Positions 45,016 through 55,950 of a DNA stretch of 64,000 nucleotides are shown here, in pieces. The notes below the pieces were generated by a model. That model was not told where the DNA came from, ran no database searches, and saw nothing but the letters and a program-made list of their open reading frames with translations. Each line of letters opens with the position of its first letter. Positions within the stretch are counted from its first letter, which is position 1. Origin of the DNA: Adiantum capillus-veneris (taxonomy: Eukaryota > Streptophyta > Polypodiopsida > Polypodiales > Pteridaceae); NCBI GenBank assembly GCA_014529385.2, contig CM043942.1, positions 112,626,141-112,690,140 of the forward strand, read 5' to 3'. The translations under genes were made by a program, and so were the position numbers.

Positions 45016-46614
45016 CTAATGCACATTTCCAACTGCATCTTCAAAACATGTGGGCTCCACATCTTGTATCACCTTAGCCATGTAGGCTTGGTGATGCGCT
45101 AGATACCCATCATAAGTCAATTTCTGAAGTGGATTTCTGACTCGGTTAGATCTGCGCGGTCCTGGGTCACTCCTTTCTTCTTGTACTTTCCTTACACCAG
45201 GTGTCCTGATAGCCGGAATTCCAAATTCCTCATCAAGACTTTGTTCAGAACTATCTGAATCCATGTCTACATGTGAAAAACCTGATGATGCATCAGCCAT
45301 AAAGGGAGGTTCATCAACCTTTTCCTTTCCTTTTCGTGATACATTCCTTGTACCTGCTGGTGGAGTAACCTGCGTACGTAGTCTACCATTCCATGGCTTC
45401 TCAACAGAGCCACGAGAAGAGGACTCTTGTGGTCGACTCAAAACCTGTGACTCTGGCCTCACATTTTGTACAACCACTTCTTTTTTTACATCAGCCCCAA
45501 TAGTGCCATGTGCATTACTGTACCAGCTGCTCATCTCATCAAAGACTACATCTCTGCTCACTCGTAATTCTCGTGTAGTAGGACTGTAGCACATGTACCC
45601 CTTTTGTTCAAGGGAATATCCCACAAGAATACATTTCTCTGATTTAGGATCCAATTTCCTACGCAACTCATCTAGTACATGCACGTAAGCTATGCAGCCA
45701 AACACTTTCAAGTGTGCCAAATCAGGCTTTGTACCTGTAAACTTTTTCTCAGGAGTTACATCATGCACCGCAGATGTAGGTGTACTGTTCATAATGTACA
45801 CAACTGTATTTACAGCTTCAGCCCAAAAATGATGAGGCATGTTCTTCTCATTCATCAATGCACGTGCAACCTCTGCAATGTGCCTGTTTTTCCTTTCTGC
45901 GACCCCATTCTGCTGTGGAGTATATCTGCATGTAAACTACCTGCGTATACCATGCATTCACAGAAAATTTGAAAAAACATTAGAGAAGTACTCTCCCCCT
46001 CCATCTGACCTCAATGTCTTGATTTGCATATCTGTCTCCTTCTCAATCATGACTTTGAAGTCCTGAAAGTGACCAAACACTTCACTTTTGTTACGCATGA
46101 AGTAGACCCATACTTTCCTTGTATGGTCATCAATGAAAGAGACATAATACCTGCAACCATGTATACTTGCAGTATCGGTTGGACCCCAAACAACTGTGTG
46201 CACCACCTCAAGTGGCATTTTACATACATTGCGCTCATGTGGAAATGAGCCCTTTGACTGTTTTCCAAACTGGCATGCTGCACACACTTTATGCATTCCA
46301 TCCACCTTGAATTTGGGCAAACCTTTTACAATCTGTTTTGATTGCATGCTGCGCAATCTTTGCTCATTGACATGGCCAATGCATTTTTGCCAAATGTCAA
46401 CATCAGCCACAACACCTGTGCCCTGTGCAAATAATGCAGCTTTTACCTCAGGCATGTCTACATTCAGCGTAAACATTCTGCCCACACATTTTCCCTCTGT
46501 GATAAGCTTACAACCATTCTGGAAATCTTCTACATAACAGCCATTTGGATTGAAGCGAACAGCCATATCCAACAGAAACAAGATTCTTTGTAATGTTTGG
46601 GACATGAAGTACAT
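45016..46614 (-). pseudogene. Copia D integrase
   Basis: The zinc-binding part is partly visible (CIGHVNEQRL; CAACQFGKQSKG). The first catalytic Asp is lost: the usual HTDVWGP reads HTVVWGP. The second Asp motif SFIDDHTRKVWVYF and LRSDGGGEY survive. Stops TGA (about 45958) and TAG (about 45940) precede RYTPQQNGVAERK, which holds the catalytic Glu. The C-terminal region includes KVFGCIAYVHV, GYSLEQKGY and RRSNRVRNPLQKL. It ends at TAG 45016-45018, the frame continuing into RT. With the Asp to Val change this copy could not integrate. Confidence 0.88.
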
Positions 46615-47809
46615 CTGCTAAGTACTTTGATTTCCCACTCTTCGTATTTAGAGGTATGTCCCCTACATGAGCAATGGGGTGAGCTGTGTCATCTCCTGTC
46701 TGCACATAGCCTGACACATCTGGTTTGCGCATATCTCTAAACCACTCTCCACGAGATGTCATGTGATTAGAGGCACCTGAATCCACATACCAAACATCAT
46801 CTTGGGTGGAATTCTCTACAGGCATTGTATTCATTACATGCTGCATAACAAACATGCGCTCGTTTTTGCTGTCATCTGCATCTCTGCTAGTAGATGCATA
46901 ATTGCCATGTTCTCTCTTTCCACTTGCTTTTCCCTTTGGACAGTCACGTGACATGTGACCTCTTTCACCACAAGTCCAACATTCTCTTCTATCTCGAGTA
47001 TGTTGCTGCCTGCTTGATCCTGCACCACGACCTCTTTGACTCCCCCTGCCTTGAGACTGGTTTCCCCTGCCACCTGTATTGTTTTGATTTGATTGACCTT
47101 CCAAAAATTGGCCCCTGCAACCCCTTGGGCCTCGACCACGACCTCTACCTCTACCTCTGTTGGAGTTAGAATAGAAGGCCTGTTCAAAATTATTTCTGCC
47201 ATGAGAAGAAGATGTGTCAAGGTTATTCTCCTCAAAAATAAGCATAGAAATCAAATCTTGGAACACAGGGATGTCGTCTCTTGTATTCATGGAAGACCTG
47301 AAATGTACATACTCATCTCCTAGACCATCCAAGCATGCACGGACAATGTCATCGTCTTCCACTGAGACTTTAATAGATCCAAGAGCCTCAATGATACTCT
47401 TGATCTTCAAGGCATAATCATTGATTGAGAGGTTGTTCCTCTTAACCTGATTTAGCTCTGACTTTAGTTGAAGCTTCCTGGCCTTGGTGTTCACCTCGAA
47501 CACTCTCTCTAAGTTTTTCCATGCAATGGCGGGGGTTTCAGTATCCTGTAGATAGCCCATCATGCCATCTGTGATGCTCATAGAAAGCCAATACATCACT
47601 TTGCTCTGGCCTTGTTGCTAGTCCCTCAAAGCTTTCCTTTGTTCTGCTGTAGCATTTGCCTCAGGAATCTCTGGTTCCTTTTCATTGTCTCCTTCTACAT
47701 AGTCCCAATAACCTTTTCCTTTTAGGAAATTAGTTATTATGAACTTCCATGCAGGGTAGTTATTTTTCTCAAGCTTCTCAGTAACAATCTGACTGAAACC
47801 GTCAGACAT
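46508..47809 (-). pseudogene. Copia D gag and protease
   Basis: Starts at ATG 47809 (MSDGFSQIVTEKLEKNNYPA) with the copia gag pattern NNYPAWK, GYWDYVEG. An in-frame TAG at 47618-47620 interrupts it; the same frame then continues through AWKNLERVFEVNTKARKLQL and a glycine/arginine-rich RGRGRGRGRGP segment to the knuckle CWTCGERGHMSRDC (CX2CX4HX4C). Protease follows with DVWYVDSGASNHMT (D-S-G-A) and ADVLHVPNITKNLVSVG. A frameshift near 46540 moves the reading to the integrase frame. Gag would form the particle; protease matures it. Confidence 0.88.
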
Positions 47810-47897
47810 CTTGAAGCACTAAGACAAAATAGCTGCAATCTGCAAAAACCTGCAAATCTGCTGAACCTGCTATCGTGGTACCTGTAACGCTTTCTAC
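47810..47897 (-). other. Copia D leader, gag-proximal part
   Basis: About 88 bases between the D gag ATG and the proposed start of element C, ending at CTAC (47894-47897). CTAC recurs after C at 58147-58150, consistent with a short duplicated target; joining the two sides gives a continuous leader. Confidence 0.5.
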
Positions 47898-50282
47898 TGA
47901 TAGCCGTTTTTCGGCTCTCTGTAATTGCCATAGTGAGTTATCTCACCCTATCAAATCACTCAAACACTGTGGTTACCCTCACCCTTTCACTGTATATAGG
48001 TGCGTGTGAGTTAGGGGACTTTTCCCATATCTCCTTACTGAAATAAAAAACCCTCAATTAGCTAGTCATTAGGCTAGTTGAGCCAAAAAAATATAAAATA
48101 TAAAAAATATAAGTATATTATGTCCCATGAGTATGTAAATATTTCTTTGTATATAGGGCCTAAATAAAAGATTTTTTCATAATTATTTTGGTATTTATTT
48201 AAATATTTCTACCTAGGTGTGTGTTTATTTATGCTCTGTACATTGCCTCACCATTACCACAATTTTTCTTACCATTTTTCATACTCTTTATTCCATATAG
48301 AAATATTTTCATGTAAGCTTCTCTTATATTTGGTGTAACTCCACCCCAACAAAAATCCAAAAAAACTAGTTTTATTTATGTGTATATTTTTTCACTATTG
48401 TGATTTTTCCCTTCCTTCATCTATTTTGTTTTTTTTCTAAAAAATTAGAACACCAAAAATATTTATCTTTTTATGATAGCCTCATAATGAGAGAGATTTC
48501 TTTTGACCCCTTTATATTTTTTCCACTTATATTATTTATATTTGACATGTACATATTTTTTAGACCCCTCAATATTTGATTTTCTTAGTTGTACTATTCA
48601 CTTATATCATGATCTCAACAATATCTTCAATTATAGACCTACCAAATAAGGTCAAGGGTAGGTGGCATGCATACATGCACTATGGAGTGCTCACTCTTGG
48701 AGGTATTCAAAAGAATCATCCAAAGAAGGACCCCACAAGGACCTTGTGCAGTGGAAAAAAACGGTCGGTTTTGCTGAATTTTTAAAGTTCACTTGCTCTC
48801 CAAATTTGAAAAGGTGATACAAACAAAAGTTGTAGCTCGTGGGCTGAACTTTTGCCTCAAATTTTTTCATATATTTTTTTGAGCTACGAGCTGTGAGCTA
48901 TGATTTTATTAGTGGACCCCAGTTTTCCCATGCTATGCAGCCACACTCTGTCTTCCACTTTATCATTTTCCTCTTTCACACACACTTCTCCACTCATCAT
49001 CCCCACCTCTCTCACCACTCCTCTCTGCACCCTACTCACCTTCTCCTCAACCTTGAAGAATAAGAGAAACCATGGTGAGCTCATACCTCCCACACACAAT
49101 TCCATTCCAAAATTGACCACCTAGTCTCATTTTTCCTCCTCCAAATTACCCATATCTATCAAAAAAACCACAAAATTCAGCCTCTTCTCTTAAAAGATAG
49201 CATCATGGTGGTTGATTACTCAGCTTCAATTACCTTGTCTCTCAAGGAGGGTCAAGAGTGGAGAAAAAATGTACCGTCAAAGCTAGTGGACCGTCAACAA
49301 GCGTCAAAATTGGCCCTACTCAAGACACTTGGAGCATCAACCTTGTAAGAAATCCACCTTTTCTTACCTCTTAAGAGTTTTTCTTCCTTATTTGTATCCT
49401 ACATGGATACTCCCATTGTAAATATCCAATTCCATTTGTAAATTAATACTAACTCTACTAACACTAACCCACTATGAAAAGTCCTATCACCTCCATTTCT
49501 CTCCTCTCTCTTTCCCCACCAACTTCTTGATAATTCCAAGCAAAGAAATTAGATAAATTGCTGAAAATCTAACCCAACCATGGTTAGAGGAGTAACCCTA
49601 GCCTTCAAAATTGCTATAAAAGGAGGGTGTAGCTAGCACAAAAAGGGGGGAGAAGAGAGAGCACTATGCTATAGCTTGAGAATCCAAGCTCAACCTCTTG
49701 AGAAGGAGCTCTTGAGTGGAATCTCATTGGCATTAGGCATATGTATGTGTTGTATTAGGGGTGATTAGCAAGGGAACTTTATGCCATTGTAAGAGAGAGT
49801 GATCATTAAATTGAGAGTAGTAAATCTATCATTTCTCCTACTATAGTAAGCCCAACATTTGCTGAATCAAGGAGGGTGAATTTGGACTAAGCATGGATAC
49901 CTTGTCTCCCTTCCAACGTGAAGTCATGGACAATAATGATGTGTAATTGTCTTGGTGTTTTATGTAAGTTCTTGATAGCTTGTCTTCGGGTATTGTTATC
50001 AATTTAGCCATAAATCCCACATGCTGTAAGAGGGCGACAGGGTGGAGAGGACTCCCTTGGCCTTAAGACAGTGATTGGGGTGGCTTTTTTCTTGTGATGT
50101 GTTATGGTGTAATTTACTCAGGCTATGTTGAAAAAATACTAATCTCACTTTGATTGGTCATGACAGATTTGTAAGAAAGCATTAGTGCAACAAGCACCCC
50201 CTTCCCCCTTCTCTCTCTTTCTTACATATATATATTTATGTTTGCTTGATCATTAACGATACACTTCAAAGCAGCCCGAGCA

Positions 50283-50322
<40 letters not shown>

Positions 50323-50581
50323 GTTTAGTGTGTGAGAGTGTTCCATTGGTGTTAGGGTTAGTGTAAATTCCTTGGTTGTTTTTGGGTTGCTCTAACAATT
50401 CTCCTCTTTTGCGTCCTAGTTCGCTCTTAAACTAGGTGGTGCCCCTTGTGTAGTTGGGATTTGGCTGGGGATTTGTTGTTTTGGTTTGTGTTGTGTTGTG
50501 CCCCAGCCCCATTGAGCAGCACAGGAGCCTTGAAGGGTGTCTAGAGGTTGCTCTTCTTGTTGCCCTCCCCGGACCGCTTCA
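47898..50581 (+). repeat. 5' LTR of element C (~2.68 kb)
   Basis: From 48444 onward it matches 55946-58146. The right end CCGCTTCA precedes the primer site. The left end is proposed at 47898 (see element C). Includes TATAAAAGG at 49615-49623 and (CT)n at about 50287-50320. Short frames such as 48576-48785 recur in the other LTR and are not genes. Confidence 0.85.
49615..49623 (+). promoter_or_regulatory. TATA box in the 5' LTR of element C
   Basis: TATAAAAGG in AAAATTGCTATAAAAGGAGG, conserved in the 3' LTR at 57118-57126. Likely promoter for the C genomic RNA. Confidence 0.6.
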
Positions 50582-50584
50582 AAT

Positions 50585-50602
50585 TGGTGCCCCCACTGAG
50601 GA
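50585..50602 (+). promoter_or_regulatory. Primer-binding site of element C
   Basis: TGGTGCCCCCACTGAGGA three bases after the LTR end, identical to element B. tRNA not assigned. Confidence 0.82.
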
Positions 50603-50657
50603 TAGGCTTGTGTATGTTTTGTGAAGGGTCAACCTTTAGCATAATCAAGTAGCTTGC

Positions 50658-50870
50658 ATGAATCACAAGAATTTGTATGATCCCTTCATTCCCATTGCAA
50701 GGCAAAAGGTACACATAATTGTTAGTACTAAGTTGCAATTTCAACGAGTAATTCGTAGAATTTTAGGTCCTCTTAGGTTAGCCGAGATAAACACTTCGGT
50801 AAATCCTTTTATTTTGCCTCTCATTAGGTACGGTATTAGCTTGGACGTCTATATTTTTGTGTTATTTTAA
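50658..50870 (+). CDS. Small pre-gag ORF, type a (70 aa), unknown function
   Basis: ATG 50658 (MNHKNLYDPF). Contains FIPIARQKVHIIVSTKLQFQ, then IRRILGPLRLAEI, NPFILPLIRYG and terminus SLDVYIFVLF. A codon-level match (with decay) is present in element B at 16429-16640. It is paralogous to type b immediately downstream, sharing F-QR or FQ-, G-RL-EI, NP-ILPLI-Y and DV-IF-LF. No known family. It is the first ORF after the primer site, 22 bases upstream of type b, so it could act as a regulatory upstream ORF or be a small accessory protein. Confidence 0.6.
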   Translation: MNHKNLYDPFIPIARQKVHIIVSTKLQFQRVIRRILGPLRLAEINTSVNPFILPLIRYGISLDVYIFVLF

Positions 50871-50891
50871 GCATTAGGACATGCATAGGCC

Positions 50892-51110
50892 ATGGATAAT
50901 GGCCCAAGAATAGAGGTTTTTCCCTTTCATTTTACTCCACACATTAGAATAAGCGTTGCAATTGATAGAAAGATCCATTTTCAACAACGAATGGTGTTCA
51001 TGTTTGGTGCCCAAAGACTAGGAGAAATTCTTGCATCACCAAACCCTGTCATTCTACCTCTCATCAACTACCACACTTCTTTTGATGTACATGTGTTCAT
51101 TTTATTTTAA
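50892..51110 (+). CDS. Small pre-gag ORF, type b (72 aa), unknown function
   Basis: ATG 50892 (MDNGPRIEVF). Core FQQRMVFMFGAQRLGEILAS, then PNPVILPLINY and terminus SFDVHVFILF. About 41 of the last 54 residues are identical to the B ORF at 16725-16937, while many third codon positions differ, which points to selection for the protein. No recognisable domain, signal peptide or cysteine pattern. In C the order is a then b, in B it is b then a. Confidence 0.65.
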   Translation: MDNGPRIEVFPFHFTPHIRISVAIDRKIHFQQRMVFMFGAQRLGEILASPNPVILPLINYHTSFDVHVFILF

Positions 51111-51136
51111 AATGAAGTGCAGCCCGGCAAAATAGT

Positions 51137-51691
51137 GTGTATGTTTGTTTTTTCTTTGTCCAAGTTGTTACAAGAAACAAAAAAACGATCATTTGTTCTA
51201 ACTGGGAATGTGTGTGCAGTGAAAGTTCAATCCTTAGAGATCTAGCTCTATTACCAATTGAGTTGCAGGAGCAAGTAGTAAGGCGTCTCCCTCATAACAA
51301 GAGGGTGGTGAAGTTAAGACGGAAGGTCCTACGCGTGGATTCCATTTTCCTCTTGTTGTTGGGCACTAAGGAAGACCGCGCATTCATCCAACTAGTGTGT
51401 GCCCTAAGATTGGTAAATAGAGTGAAATTTGGCGTTTGGCGAGTGCATTTCACCATTGAGGAAGACTCTTCAGGAAACTTGCGGCCAGAGTTCATGCTTC
51501 ATAGACTCACATTTGGTGAATTTTTCCCTCATTTGCGTCTTATTAATAGTCTTCCTTTCGCTTTCAACAAAGGAGATAGGGAGCTATTCAGAGCTTGTCT
51601 TAATAAAGAGAGCATAGAGAAGATTGTAAATTTGTATAAATTTTCATCCTTCTCTACTTTCTATGACACTTTGTTCATAGAGACATTGTAA
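51137..51691 (+). CDS. Accessory ORF X1 (~184 codons), unknown, F-box-like start
   Basis: An open frame without an early ATG (it opens at GTG 51137; a pyrimidine-rich TTTTTTCTTTGTCCAAG near 51148-51166 and TGTGTGTGCAG before SESSI resemble splice acceptors). The conserved part starts SILRDLALLPIELQEQVVRR, then LPHNKRVVKLRRKVL, FIQLVCALRLVNRVKFGVWR, LTFGEFFPHLRLINSLPFAF and DRELFRACL. It is clearly paralogous to X2 downstream. LPIELQEQVVRRLP resembles the first helix of F-box motifs, but the rest does not fit well. Element B lacks X1 and X2. Possible roles (silencing counter-defence, particle function) are speculation. Confidence 0.5.
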   Translation: MYVCFFFVQVVTRNKKTIICSNWECVCSESSILRDLALLPIELQEQVVRRLPHNKRVVKLRRKVLRVDSIFLLLLGTKEDRAFIQLVCALRLVNRVKFGVWRVHFTIEEDSSGNLRPEFMLHRLTFGEFFPHLRLINSLPFAFNKGDRELFRACLNKESIEKIVNLYKFSSFSTFYDTLFIETL

Positions 51692-51713
51692 ATCTCTTTA
51701 TGCTTTTGAATGA

Positions 51714-52196
51714 TTTAACCATAATCCTAAGGAGTTTTTGTCCAGGAATTTTGTAGCACAAGTGGAGTCTTTAAATCTTGCAAACTTGATTGGACTTGAT
51801 GAGGATGTTCTTTATGAAATTGTGAGAAGGTTGCCTCACTCCGACTGTGTGGAACTCGAAGAAAAGGAGCTCCTAGTCAATTGCTACTTTCTCACGGCCT
51901 TTGACGAGCATGAAGATCTAGTTTTTATACAAACCGCTTGTGCGTTGGGAATTGTAGAGCAAGTGCAATTTATCACTTGGGACGTGGTTGCTCTTTTGGA
52001 TCCAGAAAATGAAGTTCTAGAGATTTCTGTTTATCGCCTTAGCTTTGAAGAATTTCAACCCTTCTTAGAGCTCATCAATAGTCTACCTTTTTGTTTTGAT
52101 CAAACAAATCGAGACCTTATTGAAGCTTGGATAGATGAAGAAGAAAACCTAAAGTGGTATTTTCTTACTTCTTCATTTGCAGGCGAGTGGTTCTAA
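51714..52196 (+). CDS. Accessory ORF X2 (~150 codons), paralogue of X1
   Basis: An open frame with no Met codon at all. A splice-acceptor-like GTTTTTGTCCAG/G lies at about 51734-51745 at its start, and another (CTTCTTCATTTGCAG) at its end near 52181, just before gag. Conserved segments: LIGLDEDVLYEIVRRLPHSD, VNCYFLTAFDEHEDLVFIQT, CALGIVEQVQFITWDVV, LSFEEFQPFLELINSLPFCF. Alignment with X1 is co-linear over the whole length. The lack of a start suggests it is an exon of a spliced product, is reached by readthrough, or has lost its ATG. Acidic overall. No known domain beyond the F-box-like start. Confidence 0.5.
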   Translation, partial: FNHNPKEFLSRNFVAQVESLNLANLIGLDEDVLYEIVRRLPHSDCVELEEKELLVNCYFLTAFDEHEDLVFIQTACALGIVEQVQFITWDVVALLDPENEVLEISVYRLSFEEFQPFLELINSLPFCFDQTNRDLIEAWIDEEENLKWYFLTSSFAGEWF

Positions 52197-52245
52197 ATCT
52201 CTATTGTATCCCTTATTGTAACTCGTGTTGTAATCTTTCATAATA

Positions 52246-55200
52246 ATGGAGAGCCAATGCCAAATGTCTGGATATCCTCTTTTCTTTCGAGAGCCTGGAG
52301 AGGATGCAGAATTATTTTTAGCAAATTTCAAAATGTCTTGCCGTATCAAGAGGATAGTAACCGATCAAGAACGTGTAGAAATGTTTGAGGTGGTCCTTAA
52401 GAAAGATGCTAGTACTTGGTTTGACTCTTTGCCTGAGGAAGTTAAGGGGAATTACACAGAAGTTTTGAATCTTTTTAAGAGATACTTCTTTGATCCCCAA
52501 AACACTCAAAAACTATGGCAAGACATTGTTTCTCATAAGCAAAAAGACTTAGATGACTACTACTTGTACAAGCAAGAGTTTCTACGTCTTTGGGCTCTAT
52601 GGATACGAAATTTTGCTAACCCTGGTGATGGTGCAGAATTTTTAAAGAAGCAGAGGTTCATAGCCGGACTCTTTCCTGACCTTAAGGTAAAAGTTGAGGC
52701 GGGTGCACCTGCTACTTTTGATGCAGCGGAAACTAGGGCTGCTGAGAAGTATAGGAAACTCAAGTGCTTAAGGGGAGAGGTTCCAATAGAAGGTCTTAGA
52801 CCCAAAGGTAAGTCACAAGCATCAACATCTAGGGAGCTTCCTGAGGTAACGTCTGAAGTGATTGAGAAGTTAAATGAATCTTTAAGCAGCCTGTCAATTC
52901 ACCTTACACAAGCTGTAGGTCCAAAGGGACAAGCAAAGAAGTCAGAAGAGAGAGAGCCACGAACTAGGAGAGTCTTGCAATGTTGGAATTGCGGAGAGTC
53001 TGGACATGGGATGTATAATTTTCCTTGGCCCCGTGGAGAGCCAGGGAGACCTAACTTGAATTACCCAGTGATGAATGCAGGAGAAGGAGCTGGTCAACAA
53101 CCAAGGCTTCTACAAAGGCCAAATGGACCAAGACCACCTCCACAAGGGGTAGAAGGAGTTCCACCTTTGCCAGATCCAAATGTGCATGTGGTAGAGGTGA
53201 CAAATTCAAAAGAGGTTGACATGGAAGCCAATGGCATTAAGCGTGGCCGAGTGAAAGGTAAAGAGAAAGAAGGAGTCACATCGCAGAGTGACCATGGACA
53301 AGGCAAAAAGGCAAAGGAGACCAAGGAAACCAAGAGAACTCGATGTCGTATCAACCTCCAAGACTTCCCTCTTGGACATGGTATGGCTCCGTACAACTTG
53401 TTGGAAGACATGAGAGGTAAGGGTCCTGATATTTCATGGCCTCAGTTTCTTGCATTATGTCCACAAGTTAGGAGGGATTTAACAAGGGCAGTTAGCACTA
53501 GGAGAAAGGTAAAAGAGAGTGTGCCTGTTGTAAAAATTGCACAAGTTGAAATGAATGAGGACATTACACCGGTGTTAGACTGTTACATCAAAGGAAGATT
53601 GGTTAGGAAAGGTCTAGTGGATGGGGGTGCACAAATTTGCATCATGATAGAGGGACTCATGCAAAGACTAGGCATGCACATCCATGAGACACCTGAAATC
53701 AAAGTCAAGATGGCAAACAATAGCAAGGCTAGGTGTGTAGGCATTTGTAAAAATGTCTTTGTAGAGGCCTTTGGAATTAAGAAAGCGGTGGATTTTTATG
53801 TTATGTCGACCAAGGGAAGTGGTTATCCATTTATCCTAGGAAGACCATGGCTAATGAAAATGCGAGCTTTGCAGGATTGGGAGAGTGGGAAATTAATTTA
53901 CAGGAATGACAATCATAGGAAGGTTGTCTTTGGCATGAAGGAGCAACGCCAAGAGGAGCTCCATGAAGAATCATCTCAAAGTGAGACGGAAGAAGGTTGG
54001 ACCGATAGCACTTCAGAAGAAGAAAGTAGCGGCAGCATTACTGAAGAGGAGTCTTCCATCAAAGTCATGGGGGTAAGGTTTAAGCCAAGCAACCAAGAGA
54101 CCTCTTGTCAAGGCTTGGAGGAGGTAGGTCCTCAAGAGAACGAAGGTGTTCAAGATGAAGGGATGCTGGAAGGTATGCTATCAACAACACTTACAAAGGA
54201 TGAAAGAGAGGAGTTCAAATGTGTGCTAAGGAAGTTTCCTAGGATTTTTGCTAAAGACTACACCGACGTGCGGGGGATAGATGTTGTTCAACACAAGATT
54301 GAGTTAAAGCCTTAGGCCACACCTAAAGCTCAGAAGCTACGAAGGCTAGGAGTTATAAAGGAACAGGCTCTACTCAAGGAGGTAAGAAAGCTTCTAGCAG
54401 TAGGTTTCATTTATCCAGTGGAGAATTCAGAGTGGGTCTCTCCTGTTATTGTCACTCCTAAGAAAAATGGCAAGTGGAGGGTGTGTGTGGATTACCGTCC
54501 CCTCAATGAGGCAACAAAGAGAGATCACTTTCCCCTCCCATTCCAGGATGAGATACTAAATGAGGTAGCTGGTCATGAGAAGTACACTGTGTGCGATGGT
54601 TACTCAGGTTACTTTCAAATAGGGATTGCATTGGAGGATCAATTGAAAACAACCTTTATCACTCCTTGGGGTTGTTATGCTTTTAGAGTCATGCCATTTG
54701 GTCTGACAAATGCTCCTGCAACATTCCAACGTTTCATGAATATGGTGTTTCAAGCATTCTTTGGAAAGTCAATTAGGGTGTTCATTGATGATTTTTGTAT
54801 TTATAGCTCAAAATCATTGCATCTACAAAGGGTAGAAGAAGGTTTAAAGAAGCTCTACGACATGGGAGGTCAACTCAACCCCGACAAGTGCCATATAGGT
54901 GAGGATGAAGTAATCTTGCTTGGTCATAAAGTTTCTTACAAAGGCATTGAAGTGGATCCTTCAAAGGCAAAGGCTCTTATTGAGCTACCATCACCCAAGA
55001 GTCTTAAGGAGGTCATCTCATTCATTCAAAAGGTGAAGTATATGTCACGCTTCATTCACTTAGCCTCGGAGTTACTTCACCCTTTGCAAAAGTTGACACA
55101 ACAAGTAGAATTTGCATGGTGTGATGAGCTTGGAGAGTACTTTTGTAACATTAAAGCCATTTTGTCAGAGCTACCAACACTCATGCCTCCTTGTTGGGAG

Positions 55201-55950
55201 TACACATTCTTTGTTAGCTCTAGTGCTCGGAAAGAAACAATTGGTGCAATTTTGTTACAACAAGATCCCTATAGTACCAGGATGCGGCCCATCTACTTTG
55301 CTAGTAGGGTCATGAATGCTTTAGAGAGAGGCTACATGGAGGCAGAACTCATGATGCTTTCTCTCATGTTTGCAATAAGGAAGTTTAGATCCTACTTGCT
55401 CCCAAAACCTTTTGTAATCCTCACCGCAGATAATTTGTTCCCTTGGGTGTCATCTCAAATGAATCTTAGTACTAGGATCTCAAAGTGGATTATGGAGTTG
55501 CAAGAGTTTCAATACTCTTTCAAGGTAGAAGATAGTGTGCATGCACAATTGGCAGGGATTCTCACTTATAGGGTGCATGAAAAGGAGATTAAGGTGCCTG
55601 AAGCAAAGACCCTACCATTGCCACCACCAAAAAGTATTCCTAATGCTTTTACCTTGTTCTTTGATGGAGCTTTTCGTCGAGCCACAGGAAAAGCAGGGGG
55701 AGGGCTAGTGTTGCTCAACCCAGGTGGAGAGGTGGTCATGAAAGAGAAGTTCAATCTACTAAGTTCAGCTAGCAACAATGAAGCAGAATATGACACACTA
55801 CTTCATGGTTTAAAAATATGCATTGGCCATGGTATACAACGTCTCATGGTAAAAGGGGATGCACTTCTCATTGTGAAGCCGATTTTAGGCATTTGGGCAT
55901 GCAAAAATGAAAGACTAAGGGCCAAAGTTCATACCATCCGTAGGCATTAG
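52246..55950 (+). CDS. Element C gag-pol: capsid, knuckle, protease, RT, RNase H x2 (one internal TAG)
   Basis: One frame of ~1235 codons broken only by TAG at 54313-54315. Capsid-like part: EDAELFLANFKMSC, DASTWFDSLPEEV, FLKKQRFIAGLFPDL. Knuckle at residues ~246-259 reads CWNCGESGHGMYNF, the last Cys changed to Phe (B keeps Cys). Protease near 459 has VDGGAQICIM and YPFILGRPWLM. RT: WRVCVDYRPLNEATKR, YAFRVMPFGLTNAPATFQRF, catalytic FIDD near 847-849. The classical RNase H lacks its first Asp (FVSSSARKETIGAILL). The second RNase H starts near 1138 (LFFDGAF), with NNEAEY and KGDALLIV, and is cut at HTIRRH where LTR sequence begins. Integrase is absent. The TAG probably arose by point mutation. 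Confidence 0.9.

Noticed and set aside
48576-49124. ORFs recurring at 56078-56626
   Set aside because: They repeat because both lie in the paired LTRs of element C; low-complexity content, no domain.
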